This document shows positions 6,548-14,522 of a stretch of 19,039 bases of DNA, piece after piece. The notes under the pieces are model-generated. The model was not told the DNA's origin. It saw only the letters and a list, made by a program, of their open reading frames with translations, and ran no database searches. How positions within the stretch are numbered: the first letter of the stretch is position 1; each line of letters opens with the position of its first letter. Source of the stretch: Thermoplasmata archaeon (GTDB lineage Archaea > Thermoplasmatota > Thermoplasmata > Lutacidiplasmatales > UBA184); NCBI GenBank assembly GCA_030039135.1, contig JASHQN010000106.1:1-19039 (forward strand). Reading direction: 5' to 3'. The position numbers and the translations under genes were made by a program.

Positions 6548-6853
6548 ATGGCGGGCGCGTCCGCGAAGCTTCCGACGTGGTACCGGGTGCTGGCGATCGT
6601 CGTCGGGGTCATCTCCATCGCCCTGGCTCTCGTCGTGCTCGTTCTGCCGCTCCTCGCCCTGTGGATTCTGATCTTCTTCCTTGCATTCGCGTTGCTCGTC
6701 ATTGGTATCGACCGCCTGGTCGCCGGAGTCACGGGCCACGCCTTCGGCACCGCGGGCCCCTTCGGCTCGCTCGGCGTGGGCGGGATGGGCGGCCCGGCGG
6801 CGGGGCAGCCGCCACAGGCTCCGGGCGGAGCTAACCCGCCGCCTCGCCCCTGA
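6548..6853 (+). CDS. Small two-helix membrane protein (DUF308/HdeD-like pair)
   Basis: The 101-residue protein has two closely spaced transmembrane helices (about 13-35 and 37-59). The pattern, a Gly/Ile/Ala-rich helix, a Leu-Pro turn and then a second helix ending LLVIGIDRLVAG, is that of one repeat pair of DUF308/HdeD-like proteins. The C-terminal 40 residues are Gly/Pro-rich and probably disordered. Family members with three such pairs are linked to acid resistance in bacteria; whether one pair does this here is unknown. The coding strand is supported by hydrophobicity and GC-rich third positions. It lies alone before the antiporter gene, with about 218 bases between. Confidence 0.7.
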   Translation: MAGASAKLPTWYRVLAIVVGVISIALALVVLVLPLLALWILIFFLAFALLVIGIDRLVAGVTGHAFGTAGPFGSLGVGGMGGPAAGQPPQAPGGANPPPRP

Positions 6854-7033
6854 TCCGCCTCCGGCGCTCGTGCGAAGGGGCGTTAGAAGCCCCGCATTCG
6901 GCGCTGAGGTCGCGTCCGCCCGAGCCACGGACCTGGGAGGCGCGAGCGCCCCACGGTTGACGCGGGCGCCTTTCACGGGCCAGGCAAGCCGACCCGGTTC
7001 GAAGCCGCCCCGCCGGCGCGGCAGCGGAATCCC

Positions 7034-7037
7034 TTAA
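7034..7037 (+). promoter_or_regulatory. Possible TATA element of the antiporter gene
   Basis: CCCTTAAGG is the only AT-containing element before the antiporter ATG at 7072, about 36 bases upstream. It would give a leader of roughly ten bases. The core is short, so the call is weak. Confidence 0.3.
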
Positions 7038-7071
7038 GGTCAGGGAAGCGAACGCCGGGAGCCGTTCGGAC

Positions 7072-8439
7072 ATGAGTCTACCGGGAATCTCGGGCACGGC
7101 GCTCTTTCTGCTCGTTGCGGGGATCGCGCTCCTCGTCGCCGTCGGGGCCAACGCGTTCGCGGGCCGCTACAAGGTGCCCGACGCGCTATGGTTGATCGCC
7201 CTCGGCGTGATCGCCGGACCAGTCCTCAGCGTCGTTTCCTCGTCGTCGGTCCTGGTGGTCGCCCCGGTCATCGGCACCGCGGTCCTCGTCATCATACTCT
7301 TCGACGCCGGTCTCGATATGGAAGGAGCGATCCTCCGGACCCTGCTACCATCGGCCGTCTTCTTCGCCGTCGTCACGTACGTCTCGAGCGTCGTGGTCGT
7401 CTCCGCGCTCGCCTACGCGTTCCTGTTCCACGGGGACCTCGCGCTCTCGCTGTTCTTCGGGGCCGCGCTCGGCGCAAGTTCGGGTGCGGTCGCGATCCCG
7501 ATCGCCAACCAGTTGGGTCTTCTTCCTTCGTTGCGAGGGTTCGTGCACCTGGACGCGGGAATCGAGGACGCGATCGCGATCGTCTTCGCGTCGATCCTTT
7601 TGCTGACCGTGACCCCGAGCGGGAACCTTTCATCGGTCGACTTCGCGCTCGCGCTGGCGCTGCCGATCCCCGTAGGTATCGTTGCGGGGATCCTCGGAGG
7701 GATCATCTGGCTGCTCACGCTCTCGCGCTGGCAGAACCGTTCCTACGCGGCCCTGGCCACGCTGGGCTACGTGCTGCTACTCTACGGCGTGACGAAGCTC
7801 TTTCTCGGTTCGGGGATCCTCGCGGCCCTCGTCGCCGGGATCGTCATCGCGAACGCCGCCGGCATCCGTCGGCTCGTCCGGTGGATCCGCCCCACGGCGG
7901 TCCACCCCACGGTCCGGGCCGTACAGACGGAGGTCGCGTTCCTGTTTCGGGCGCTCTTCCTCTTTTTCGTCGGGACGTTCGTGGTGCTCGTGAACCCGGG
8001 CATCGCCGCGGTGCTCGTGCTCGTCACGCTCTCTGTGGGGCTCCTCGGCATCCGCTACGCGGTGGCGGTCGCGCTCTCGCACGCCCATCGACTCGAGCTC
8101 ACGTGGACCCCGACCCTCGGAGGCGTCGGGGGCCGCGGTCTCACGTCCGCGGTGCTCCTCGTCCTTCCGATCTCGGTGATCCCGGGAGCGGAGTCCCTGT
8201 TCCTGCCCGGGGTGCTGCTCATCATTGGGACCGACGTCGCGATGACGGTGTGGGTATGGATCGCCAGCCGGCGGGCCCCCGACCGCCCTACGGTCGGAGC
8301 CCCGTCGGCCGACTCGGGGCTGGCGGAGGTCCGGCCGCTCCTCGAGCGGATCGCCCGTGAGGACGAGGAGAGGGCGCGGGGTCCGGGGATCCTCGACCGT
8401 CGGGAACCGGGCTCGGCCGACCCTGGGCCACGGGACTAG
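7072..8439 (+). CDS. CPA-type cation/proton antiporter (NhaP/Kef-like)
   Basis: The 455-residue protein has about 12-13 hydrophobic helices from residue 8 to about 400 and a charged cytoplasmic tail (about 405-455). The family pattern is clear: an opening helix before GRYKVPDALWLIALGVIAGP, FDAGLDM (77-83, usually FEGGLxL), ALGASSGAVAIPIANQLGL (132-150), LDAGIEDAIAIVF (160-172) and GGRGLTSAVLLVLP late. Such proteins exchange Na+ or K+ for H+ across the membrane for pH and ion balance. Asp166 fits the ion-binding Asp of the ND motif, but the preceding Asn is Glu165. The Asp of the usual T/S-D-P motif is missing (Ser-Ser-Gly). No TrkA-type domain is attached. The ion specificity cannot be read from the sequence. 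Confidence 0.87.
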   Translation: MSLPGISGTALFLLVAGIALLVAVGANAFAGRYKVPDALWLIALGVIAGPVLSVVSSSSVLVVAPVIGTAVLVIILFDAGLDMEGAILRTLLPSAVFFAVVTYVSSVVVVSALAYAFLFHGDLALSLFFGAALGASSGAVAIPIANQLGLLPSLRGFVHLDAGIEDAIAIVFASILLLTVTPSGNLSSVDFALALALPIPVGIVAGILGGIIWLLTLSRWQNRSYAALATLGYVLLLYGVTKLFLGSGILAALVAGIVIANAAGIRRLVRWIRPTAVHPTVRAVQTEVAFLFRALFLFFVGTFVVLVNPGIAAVLVLVTLSVGLLGIRYAVAVALSHAHRLELTWTPTLGGVGGRGLTSAVLLVLPISVIPGAESLFLPGVLLIIGTDVAMTVWVWIASRRAPDRPTVGAPSADSGLAEVRPLLERIAREDEERARGPGILDRREPGSADPGPRD

Positions 8440-8452
8440 CCGACCCCACGGA

Positions 8453-8499
8453 CCGTGCTCCTTCGAGAAGGTGAGGTCCCCGAGGGGACGGGAGCACGG
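8453..8499 (+). repeat. Compact stem-loop element between antiporter and oxidase genes
   Basis: CCGTGCTCC (8453-8461) is mirrored exactly by GGAGCACGG (8491-8499). The 29 bases inside hold a second perfect self-complementary stretch (GTCCCC-GA-GGGGAC, 8476-8489) and a smaller one (CTTCGAGAAG, 8461-8470). It starts 13 bases after the antiporter stop and ends 74 bases before the oxidase ATG. It could be the antiporter's transcript end, or a structured leader of the oxidase mRNA if transcription starts upstream. Confidence 0.45.
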
Positions 8500-8573
8500 A
8501 AGTTGGTACGGGTTCGTTCTTCCAAGGCATAAGCCGGCGATGGCGTGGCCCCGCGGCGACGGGCGATCGTCCG

Positions 8574-11294
8574 ATGTCGGGTACGGACCTCCGACCCTCA
8601 CAAAGCGGGGCGGAAGGGGAGAGCGTACCGATCTTCCAGCGTCCGCCGGCGCTGATTCAGTTCCTCGATAACACCGAGGACGCGATCCGGCTGCGCCTCG
8701 CCAAGCTCCGCCTCTTCGAACGGATCTTCCTGCTCGAACGGGACTGGATGACGCGCATCACCATGTTGATGGTGATCTGCTCGGTACTATGGGGGGCGAT
8801 CGGGGGTTTCGACGCCTTCGGGTTTCAGACGCAAGTCGTGGCCTACGCGACGGGATCCGCGCTCCATCTCTCGAACGTCGAGATCTACTCGTCCGTCACC
8901 CTCCATGGCATTCGGGAGCTCTTCGGCTTCGCGCAGCAGCTCGAGCTCGCGCTGCTCGGGCTGCTCGTGATCAACGCGCTCAGCATCACGCCGCGTCACA
9001 AGTGGAGCCTCTACATCGCGGTCGTGCTGCTGAACGGCTCGATGCTTCTGCTGCAGGGACCGGTCTACATCCTGCCGTTCAACGACAACTACTTCCCGGC
9101 GCTCGGCTGGTACTTCCTCTCCCCTCTCGGCGTGCGGGGACAGAGCGCCTACGTCGTCAGCCCGCTCTGGTTCCTCGGCTGGCTCGCCCTGTGCGCGGCG
9201 ATCCTGCTCTGGACCGGTTGGATGGTGGTTCACCTACGGGACTGGTACCGTGCGCACCGCGCGGAAGCGCTCGGTCGCCGCTGGCCGGTCTTCCTCTGGT
9301 TCGTGGTCGGCACGCTGATTCTGCTGCCGCTGACGTACGTGCCGGTCGCCGTCTCCACCGTTTGGGACGTGGGCACCGCGTACGCGGGCTGGGGGATCAA
9401 CGCGCTGGCGAACCAGGTCATTTTCTGGATGTTCGGACACTCCCTCGTCTACGTCCTCTTCCTGATCCCGATCATCGAGCTCTACGTCCTCATCCCGATC
9501 TTGGCCCGGCGCCCGATCTACAGCTACCGGTTCGCCGCCGCGTCGGCGGTGATGTTCGTCGTACTTACCCCGCTCCTCGGGATCCACCACCTCTACCTCA
9601 CGCCGCTGCCCGCCTGGTCGACGTGGCTGACGATGGCCCTGTCGTTCGCGATCGTCGTCCCGTCCGCGATCACGTTCTTCTCCGTCTGGATGACCGTGAA
9701 GGGAGTTCCGAAGGGCCAATGGGAATGGAATGCCGTCGCGCTCTTCGCCCTCCTCAGCTTCGGCGGCGCGATCTTCGGCGGTCTCACGGGGCCGACGCTG
9801 GCCACGATCCCGTGGGACGTGGACGTCCACAATTCGCTCTACGTCCTCGGGCACTTCCATGCGATCACGATCCTGTCGATCGTCGCCGGCGGGTACGCGC
9901 TGGTCTACGCGGTCTTCCCGATCCTCACCGGCCGCCAGTGGTTCTCGTCGGCGCTCGCCCGCGTGCACTTCCTGCTCACGCTGATCGGCGGCGTCACGCT
10001 GGTCCTCGCGTTCGAGGAACTCGGAAGCCTCGGGGTGCTCCGACGAGAGGTCATCCTGCCCAGCGTGCCGGCGATCACGCTCTACCAGATGGTCCTCTTC
10101 GGGGGGATCGTCGTGACCCTCCTGGGCCAGCTGTTCTTCGTGGCCAACGGGGCGCTCACGGTCTTCCGGGGCCCCCTCTACAGCGCGGCGGGCCTCTCGT
10201 TCGATGAGGCCGTCCGGCGGGCCGCGCAGTCGACGGCGCCCTCGCGCCACCGCGTTCCGATCCACGACATCCCGTTCACGCGACGCGTGCCGCGTCTTCG
10301 GCGAGAGCGGATCGAGGCCGCCTGGGTCGCGACCGTCGTCGTCCTGCTCGCCGGGGTGCTGGCCGCTGCGACCCCCGGTGCCTTCGCGGTCGGGAACGGC
10401 ATCACCGGATCCGGCAGCGACCCGCCGACGACCGAGTTCATCGCGCTCTCGGGCCAGCAGTACTACTGGACCGCGGATGAGTCCGGGCTGATCAACGGGA
10501 CCTTCGACAACGTCCTCGTCGTCTACGCGAACGAGTGGGTCCAGGTGAACCTGAGCGCGAGCGGCGCGACGCAATCGCTCCTGATCCCGTTCCGGGATCA
10601 GGCGATCGTGGACGTCCAGGCCGTGCCGGGCTCGGCGTCGTACGCCACGTTCCAGGCTCCGAGCGTGCCTGGGGTCTACGGGGTGCCCGACGGGGAGTAC
10701 GACGGCCCGTGGTTCGGCCAGGACGTCTCGGCCTTGGTGGTACTGCCGCCGATCGGCAACGCGCTCCCCTCGCTCTCGGCGTTCCAGTCGAACGGCGGCG
10801 GCGGAGACATCTACAATCCCCCGGTCCTATCCGCGGTAGGAACGGGTCTCCTCGCGAACGGCGAAGGGCTGTTCAACAACTCGGTGCCGGGCCCGACGCT
10901 CACGAACGCCGCGGCCTCGGGGACGCTCCCGATCGACTTCGACTGGCAGGTGCCCCTCTCGAGCATCGGGATCAACAACTACCTCGTGAACGTGACGTCC
11001 GCCAATTCGAACGCCCAACAGCAGTACGTCATCGACCACAACTACACCCTGCCCTACCAGTTCGGGATCTACCGCATCACCCCGGCGACCGGTCTCTCGG
11101 TCGTCTCGAGCGAGCCTCTCGTCGTCGGCCGCACGGTCACGGAAGCCGCGACCTTGCCGTCGGGGGTCTACCTCTACGGGCTCGTGACGCCGGTCGCGTA
11201 CTCGTACGATCCTTCGGGCGAGTCCGGTGTCGGCACCGGCATCCAGACCGGGCTCGTGATGGGACTCTGGGGGGTCATCTGGCTGGGCACATGA
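8574..11294 (+). CDS. B-type heme-copper oxidase: subunit I fused to a CuA-less subunit II and an extra domain
   Basis: The 906-residue protein is a terminal oxidase of the ba3-like (B) family. Subunit I (about 55-530) has some twelve helices and every metal ligand: His111 (TLHG) and His429 for the low-spin heme, His427 for the active-site heme, and His289, His338 and His339 for CuB. Tyr293 in GHSLVY fits the His-Tyr cross-link, favouring O2 reduction over NO reduction. His419 in DVHNS is also conserved. A helix at about 582-600 then starts a subunit II-like cupredoxin (618-726: QQYYW, SLLIPFRDQ, VQAVPGS, GVYGVPDGEYDGPWFGQ). The CuA Cys, His and Met ligands are all absent, so a quinol or other donor is likely (inference). 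Residues 727-885 form a Ser/Asn/Gly-rich extracytoplasmic domain I do not recognise, ending in a short hydrophobic segment. The downstream gene overlaps the stop. Confidence 0.9.
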   Translation: MSGTDLRPSQSGAEGESVPIFQRPPALIQFLDNTEDAIRLRLAKLRLFERIFLLERDWMTRITMLMVICSVLWGAIGGFDAFGFQTQVVAYATGSALHLSNVEIYSSVTLHGIRELFGFAQQLELALLGLLVINALSITPRHKWSLYIAVVLLNGSMLLLQGPVYILPFNDNYFPALGWYFLSPLGVRGQSAYVVSPLWFLGWLALCAAILLWTGWMVVHLRDWYRAHRAEALGRRWPVFLWFVVGTLILLPLTYVPVAVSTVWDVGTAYAGWGINALANQVIFWMFGHSLVYVLFLIPIIELYVLIPILARRPIYSYRFAAASAVMFVVLTPLLGIHHLYLTPLPAWSTWLTMALSFAIVVPSAITFFSVWMTVKGVPKGQWEWNAVALFALLSFGGAIFGGLTGPTLATIPWDVDVHNSLYVLGHFHAITILSIVAGGYALVYAVFPILTGRQWFSSALARVHFLLTLIGGVTLVLAFEELGSLGVLRREVILPSVPAITLYQMVLFGGIVVTLLGQLFFVANGALTVFRGPLYSAAGLSFDEAVRRAAQSTAPSRHRVPIHDIPFTRRVPRLRRERIEAAWVATVVVLLAGVLAAATPGAFAVGNGITGSGSDPPTTEFIALSGQQYYWTADESGLINGTFDNVLVVYANEWVQVNLSASGATQSLLIPFRDQAIVDVQAVPGSASYATFQAPSVPGVYGVPDGEYDGPWFGQDVSALVVLPPIGNALPSLSAFQSNGGGGDIYNPPVLSAVGTGLLANGEGLFNNSVPGPTLTNAAASGTLPIDFDWQVPLSSIGINNYLVNVTSANSNAQQQYVIDHNYTLPYQFGIYRITPATGLSVVSSEPLVVGRTVTEAATLPSGVYLYGLVTPVAYSYDPSGESGVGTGIQTGLVMGLWGVIWLGT

Positions 11295-11527
11295 GCGCGA
11301 CGGAGACGGAAGGGGCGAATCCTGTCGGGGGCGAACCGCGCGGGTTCACGCCGTTCGCGGCGTTCGGCCTTGTGGCGATCGCAGCCGCCGTGGGCGCGGT
11401 CTGGGAGATGTCCTACTACGCCGGCAACTCCGCCCTTTCCGAGGGAACCCTCGGGACGACCGTCGGCATCGTCATCGCCCTCGTGGCGTTCTTCGTCTGG
11501 GGGAGCCGCGCGCCGCCCAACGAGTGA
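11291..11527 (+). CDS. Small two-helix membrane protein, probable oxidase accessory subunit
   Basis: This 78-residue protein starts inside the oxidase gene: its ATG shares four bases with the oxidase TGA (ATGA), implying translational coupling. It has two hydrophobic helices (about 21-38 and 55-71) joined by a short loop with EMSYYAGNSALSEG, and a charged N-terminus. I do not recognise a named family. Small membrane proteins next to heme-copper oxidases often serve as structural or assembly subunits, so the position suggests a subunit of this enzyme (inference). High GC in third codon positions and clear helices support that it is real. A hairpin between it and the convergent amrS gene probably ends the operon. 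Confidence 0.72.
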   Translation: MSATETEGANPVGGEPRGFTPFAAFGLVAIAAAVGAVWEMSYYAGNSALSEGTLGTTVGIVIALVAFFVWGSRAPPNE

Positions 11528-11542
11528 CGGGGACGCGGTCCT

Positions 11543-11565
11543 CGGGGTCCAGGGCCGCGACCCCG
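11543..11565. terminator. Hairpin between convergent genes, probable bidirectional terminator
   Basis: CGGGGTC (11543-11549) is mirrored exactly by GACCCCG (11559-11565) around a nine-base loop. It fills most of the 40-base gap between the stops of two convergent genes, which is where a terminator for both is expected. There is no T tract. Confidence 0.45.
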
Positions 11566-11567
11566 GA

Positions 11568-12644
11568 CTAGCCGACGGGCATGGCGAACGTCGGCACGTA
11601 GTCGTCCGGGAGCCGGCCTACGATCGGGATGCGGTGGCCGCATGCGCGGCAGCGATTGTCGCGGTCGAGGTTCCAGTCCTGGATCGTGAATCCGTAGCGG
11701 CGGACGGCGATCGCCCCGCATTCTGGGCAGTACGTGTGCTCGAGGGGGTGGCCCCACACGTTGCCCAGGTACGCGTACTCGACCCCCTCTTCCTTGAGCA
11801 CCCGGTGGAGCCTCTCGAGCGTCGGGATCGGTGTCTCGGGGAAGTCCATCATCTTGTAGTCGGGGTGGAACCGGAGGAGATGGAACGGGACCGACGGGCC
11901 GAGCTCGTCCACGACGAACCGCGCGAGCCGACGCGTCGCATCGACCGACTCGCCGACCTCGGGAACGATGAGGTCGGTGACCTCGACGTGCACGCCGCGC
12001 CGCTGCAGGTCCGCGAGCGTGGACAGGATCGGATCCGGCCCTTTCGCGGTGATGTACTTCCGCATGAACCCGGCTTCGCCGCTTCCCTTGAAGTCCACGC
12101 TGATCGCGTCGAGGCGGCCGCCGAGGGCGTTGACCGCCTCCGGCGTCATGTAGCCGTTGGTCACGAAGTTCGCGAAGAGACCCGCGCGATGGCCCTCGGC
12201 GATCACGTCGAGGGCGTACTCGATGAAGATCGTCGGCTCGTTGTAGGTGAACGTGATCCCCGAGCATCCGTAGCGGAGGGCGCCCTCGACCGCGGATCGG
12301 GGCGAGAGCGGTCGCCCGACGATCTCGTGCTCCTGGGAGATCTCCGCGTTCTGGCAGTAGAGGCACCGCCAGTTGCATCCGACCGTGCCGATCGAGTAGA
12401 CCCGGGTACCGGGGTGGAAGTGCGAGAGGGGCTTCTTCTCGACGGGATCGACCTGTACCGCCGCGGCCCGGCCGTAGGAGAGGAGCACGAGCTTGCCTCC
12501 CTCGTTCTTCCGGACGAAGCAGAACCCGTGGGAGCCCTCCGGGATCACGCAGTACCGGGCGCAGGCCGTGCACCGGACCTTGCCTCCGCTCAACGGCTCA
12601 TAGAGCGACGCGACGTGCGCGGAGGCGGTCGATGCGACCGACAT
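11568..12644 (-). CDS. amrS: AmmeMemoRadiSam system radical SAM enzyme
   Basis: The 358-residue protein is a radical S-adenosylmethionine enzyme of the pyruvate formate-lyase-activase-like group (COG1180). The 4Fe-4S motif is C90-x3-C94-x2-C97 in GCNWRCLYCQN. The N-terminus holds further cysteines (C25, C28, C32, C42) in CTACARYCVIPEG. Characteristic stretches are FTYNEPTIF, FVTNGYM, VDFKGS and FHPDYKM, with a C-terminal zinc-ribbon-like region (CPECGA and CRACGHR). These match the AmrS protein that accompanies AMMECR1 and Memo homologues; neither partner is in this window. Its substrate is not established. I chose the ATG at 12644, where family similarity starts, over longer Arg-rich extensions. 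It diverges from the CCA-adding enzyme gene 40 bases away and converges on the oxidase operon. Confidence 0.9.
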   Translation of the reverse strand: MSVASTASAHVASLYEPLSGGKVRCTACARYCVIPEGSHGFCFVRKNEGGKLVLLSYGRAAAVQVDPVEKKPLSHFHPGTRVYSIGTVGCNWRCLYCQNAEISQEHEIVGRPLSPRSAVEGALRYGCSGITFTYNEPTIFIEYALDVIAEGHRAGLFANFVTNGYMTPEAVNALGGRLDAISVDFKGSGEAGFMRKYITAKGPDPILSTLADLQRRGVHVEVTDLIVPEVGESVDATRRLARFVVDELGPSVPFHLLRFHPDYKMMDFPETPIPTLERLHRVLKEEGVEYAYLGNVWGHPLEHTYCPECGAIAVRRYGFTIQDWNLDRDNRCRACGHRIPIVGRLPDDYVPTFAMPVG

Positions 12645-12684
12645 ACGGTCCTCAATAGTGGTAGGGGCCGGTCGAAGATGAAGG

Positions 12685-14157
12685 ATGCTCCCGGCCGAGA
12701 CCGGGAGCCGAAGGTTCATCTTCCCGACGCCGTGCTCCCCCTCGATGGCGCGGGAGGGGGCACCACCGGAGGCGGGCGGGCCGGCGGACTCCGTCGAACG
12801 TCGGGTCGCCTCCCGCCTTGCGCCGACCCCGGAGTTTCTCGAACGGATCGCTCGTGCGCGCTCCGACCTCCTCCGGGCGGTCGAGGAGGCGGCGCGGTCC
12901 CGTTCGAGCCCCCTCGTCCGGGGCCTCGTCGCCGGCAGCGCGGCGCGCGGCACGTTCCTCCCGGACCGGCTCGATATCGACCTCTTCCTCCTGTTCCCGC
13001 CGGACCTCTCTCGCGACCGCTTGCGGGAAGAGGGAATGGCCCTCGGTCGGGCGGTGCTGAAGGAGCCCGAGACCCGGTACGCCGAGCACCCGTACCTCCG
13101 GGGCGAGTTCGAAGGGTTCCACGTCGATGCCGTCCCCGGCTACGCGGTGAGCGACCCGTCCCACCCGCTCTCTCCGGTCGACCGCACCCCCTTCCACCAG
13201 GCGTACCTCATCGAACGGGAAACCCCGCAGCTCGCGAGCGAGGTGCGGCTCACCAAGCAGTTCCTCCGGACGCTCGGCGTCTATGGCTCCGAGGCGCGGA
13301 CCGAGGGCTTCTCGGGGTACCTCGTGGAGCTCCTGGTCCTGCGCTTTGGGTCGTTGCGCGAGCTCTTGCGCGCGGCGCGAACCTGGAGGCTTCCCGTACG
13401 GCTCGAGCCGCCGGGCCACGAGCCGCCCCGCCTTCCGGCGGACGTCGCCCTGATCCTGGCCGACCCGGTCGATCCGAACCGTAACGTGGCGAGCGCGCTC
13501 TCCCGACGGAACCTCGCCTTGGTCGTCCTCGGGGCCGAGGTCTACCTCGGCTCGCCCGCGGAGTGGTGGTTCGAACCCCGGCCGCGCCCTCCGCTGCCCC
13601 GGGGGGCCGCTCTCGAGCGGCTGCGCGAGCGCGCTAGCCACGTGGCGGTCGTGCGGATACCGCGGCCGAACGTCGTCGACGATACGCTCTACCCCCAGGT
13701 CCGCAAGGCCGAGCGCGCGATCGCCGAGGAGTCCGCTCGCTCGGGCTTCGAGGTGCTCGGCAGCAGTAGCGTCGTGGACACGGACCGCATCCTCATCCTC
13801 GTCGAGGTCGCCCACGCGCACCGCTCGGCCGTGCGCGCCTTGGACGGCCCTCCGGCCGGCCTCGACCGCGTGGGCCACTTCCTGAAGAAATGGAGCGGGC
13901 CGGACGCCGCCGTGCTTCAGGGGCCGTACGTCCGGTCCGACGGGAGCCTCGCGGTCGAGAGCCGCAGGACCGATCGAGACCTCGAGGCGGTGATCCGCTC
14001 GGCGATCCCCCGGCTCTCGCTCGGCCGGGATCTCGTCGCCGAAACGCCCGGGACGACCGACGTGTACCCCCTCCCCGGCGCGCCGGAGTCGCCTGCGCTC
14101 GGCGAGGCGCTACGCGAGCTGCTCGACAAGCGGCTGCCTTGGGCGGACCGGTACTAG
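12685..14157 (+). CDS. cca: Archaeal (class I) tRNA CCA-adding enzyme
   Basis: This 490-residue nucleotidyltransferase adds or repairs the 3' CCA end of tRNAs. The class I catalytic signature is present: GSAARGT (84-90) followed by DRLDID with Asp97 and Asp99, and a third carboxylate, Asp148, in HVDAVPGY. Other archaeal hallmarks are RYAEHPYLRGEF, VDRTPFHQAYL, EVRLTKQFLRTLGVYG, GFSGYLVELL, DPVDPNRNVASALS, PNVVDDTLYPQ and the C-terminal VGHFLKKW. The start is uncertain: ATG 12685 gives about 35 residues before the first recognisable segment (SVERRVASRL), while ATG 12745 would give a shorter, more family-like N-terminus. No clear TATA box supports either. The protein is longer than typical homologues (about 440-460). 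Its stop overlaps that of the convergent gene. Confidence 0.92.
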   Translation: MLPAETGSRRFIFPTPCSPSMAREGAPPEAGGPADSVERRVASRLAPTPEFLERIARARSDLLRAVEEAARSRSSPLVRGLVAGSAARGTFLPDRLDIDLFLLFPPDLSRDRLREEGMALGRAVLKEPETRYAEHPYLRGEFEGFHVDAVPGYAVSDPSHPLSPVDRTPFHQAYLIERETPQLASEVRLTKQFLRTLGVYGSEARTEGFSGYLVELLVLRFGSLRELLRAARTWRLPVRLEPPGHEPPRLPADVALILADPVDPNRNVASALSRRNLALVVLGAEVYLGSPAEWWFEPRPRPPLPRGAALERLRERASHVAVVRIPRPNVVDDTLYPQVRKAERAIAEESARSGFEVLGSSSVVDTDRILILVEVAHAHRSAVRALDGPPAGLDRVGHFLKKWSGPDAAVLQGPYVRSDGSLAVESRRTDRDLEAVIRSAIPRLSLGRDLVAETPGTTDVYPLPGAPESPALGEALRELLDKRLPWADRY

Positions 14158-14519
14158 GCGGGCGCTGCGGCGAGGTTGAGCAACAGGAACCAGAGCGCCA
14201 GGAACCCGAAGAACTCGAGCGCGAGAAGACCGGCCCAGTCCCCCTTCGTGTACAGGCTCGAGAGACGGCGCAGCCGGGAGATGACGACCGGGCTCGCCGC
14301 GATGATCACGACCCCGACGAGGAGCGGCACGTAGAACGGAAGCCCGGCGACGGTGAGCGCCCATCCGATGACCCCGATCGCGACGGTGAACAGGCCCGCG
14401 AGAAGGAGTCCCGTTCCGAGCTCGAACTCCTTCGTCGCGAACTGCGTCTCGTCGAACACGGGGAACTCGAAGGCGGGCTCCTCCTCTTCCTCGAGCTTGC
14501 GTCGGGCCTTCTTCGCCAC
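14154..14519 (-). CDS. Small membrane protein downstream of lipA
   Basis: The 121-residue protein has a charged N-terminus (MAKKARRKLEEEEEP) and three hydrophobic segments (about 34-58, 61-81 and 95-118). I do not recognise a family. It starts with GTG only three bases after the lipA stop, preceded by GGAGGG at a proper Shine-Dalgarno distance. It is therefore probably translated as the last gene of the lipA transcript and uses a ribosome binding site, unlike the apparently leaderless first genes. Its stop codon and that of the convergent CCA-adding enzyme gene lie in the same CTAG palindrome. No function can be assigned. Confidence 0.7.
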   Translation of the reverse strand: MAKKARRKLEEEEEPAFEFPVFDETQFATKEFELGTGLLLAGLFTVAIGVIGWALTVAGLPFYVPLLVGVVIIAASPVVISRLRRLSSLYTKGDWAGLLALEFFGFLALWFLLLNLAAAPA

Positions 14520-14522
14520 TTC

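Noticed and set aside
6996..7006. GGTTCGAAGCC resembling a tRNA T-loop
   Set aside because: The flanking bases do not form a T-stem, and no matching acceptor, D or anticodon arm was found upstream.
9234..10574. Long minus-strand frame opposite the oxidase gene
   Set aside because: It is very rich in Arg, Asp, Glu and Gly with no hydrophobic core, a typical antisense shadow of a GC-rich membrane protein gene.
11370..13484. Long plus-strand frame opposite amrS and across the start of cca
   Set aside because: The clear radical SAM and CCA-adding enzyme motifs are in the other frames. This one is a composition artefact.
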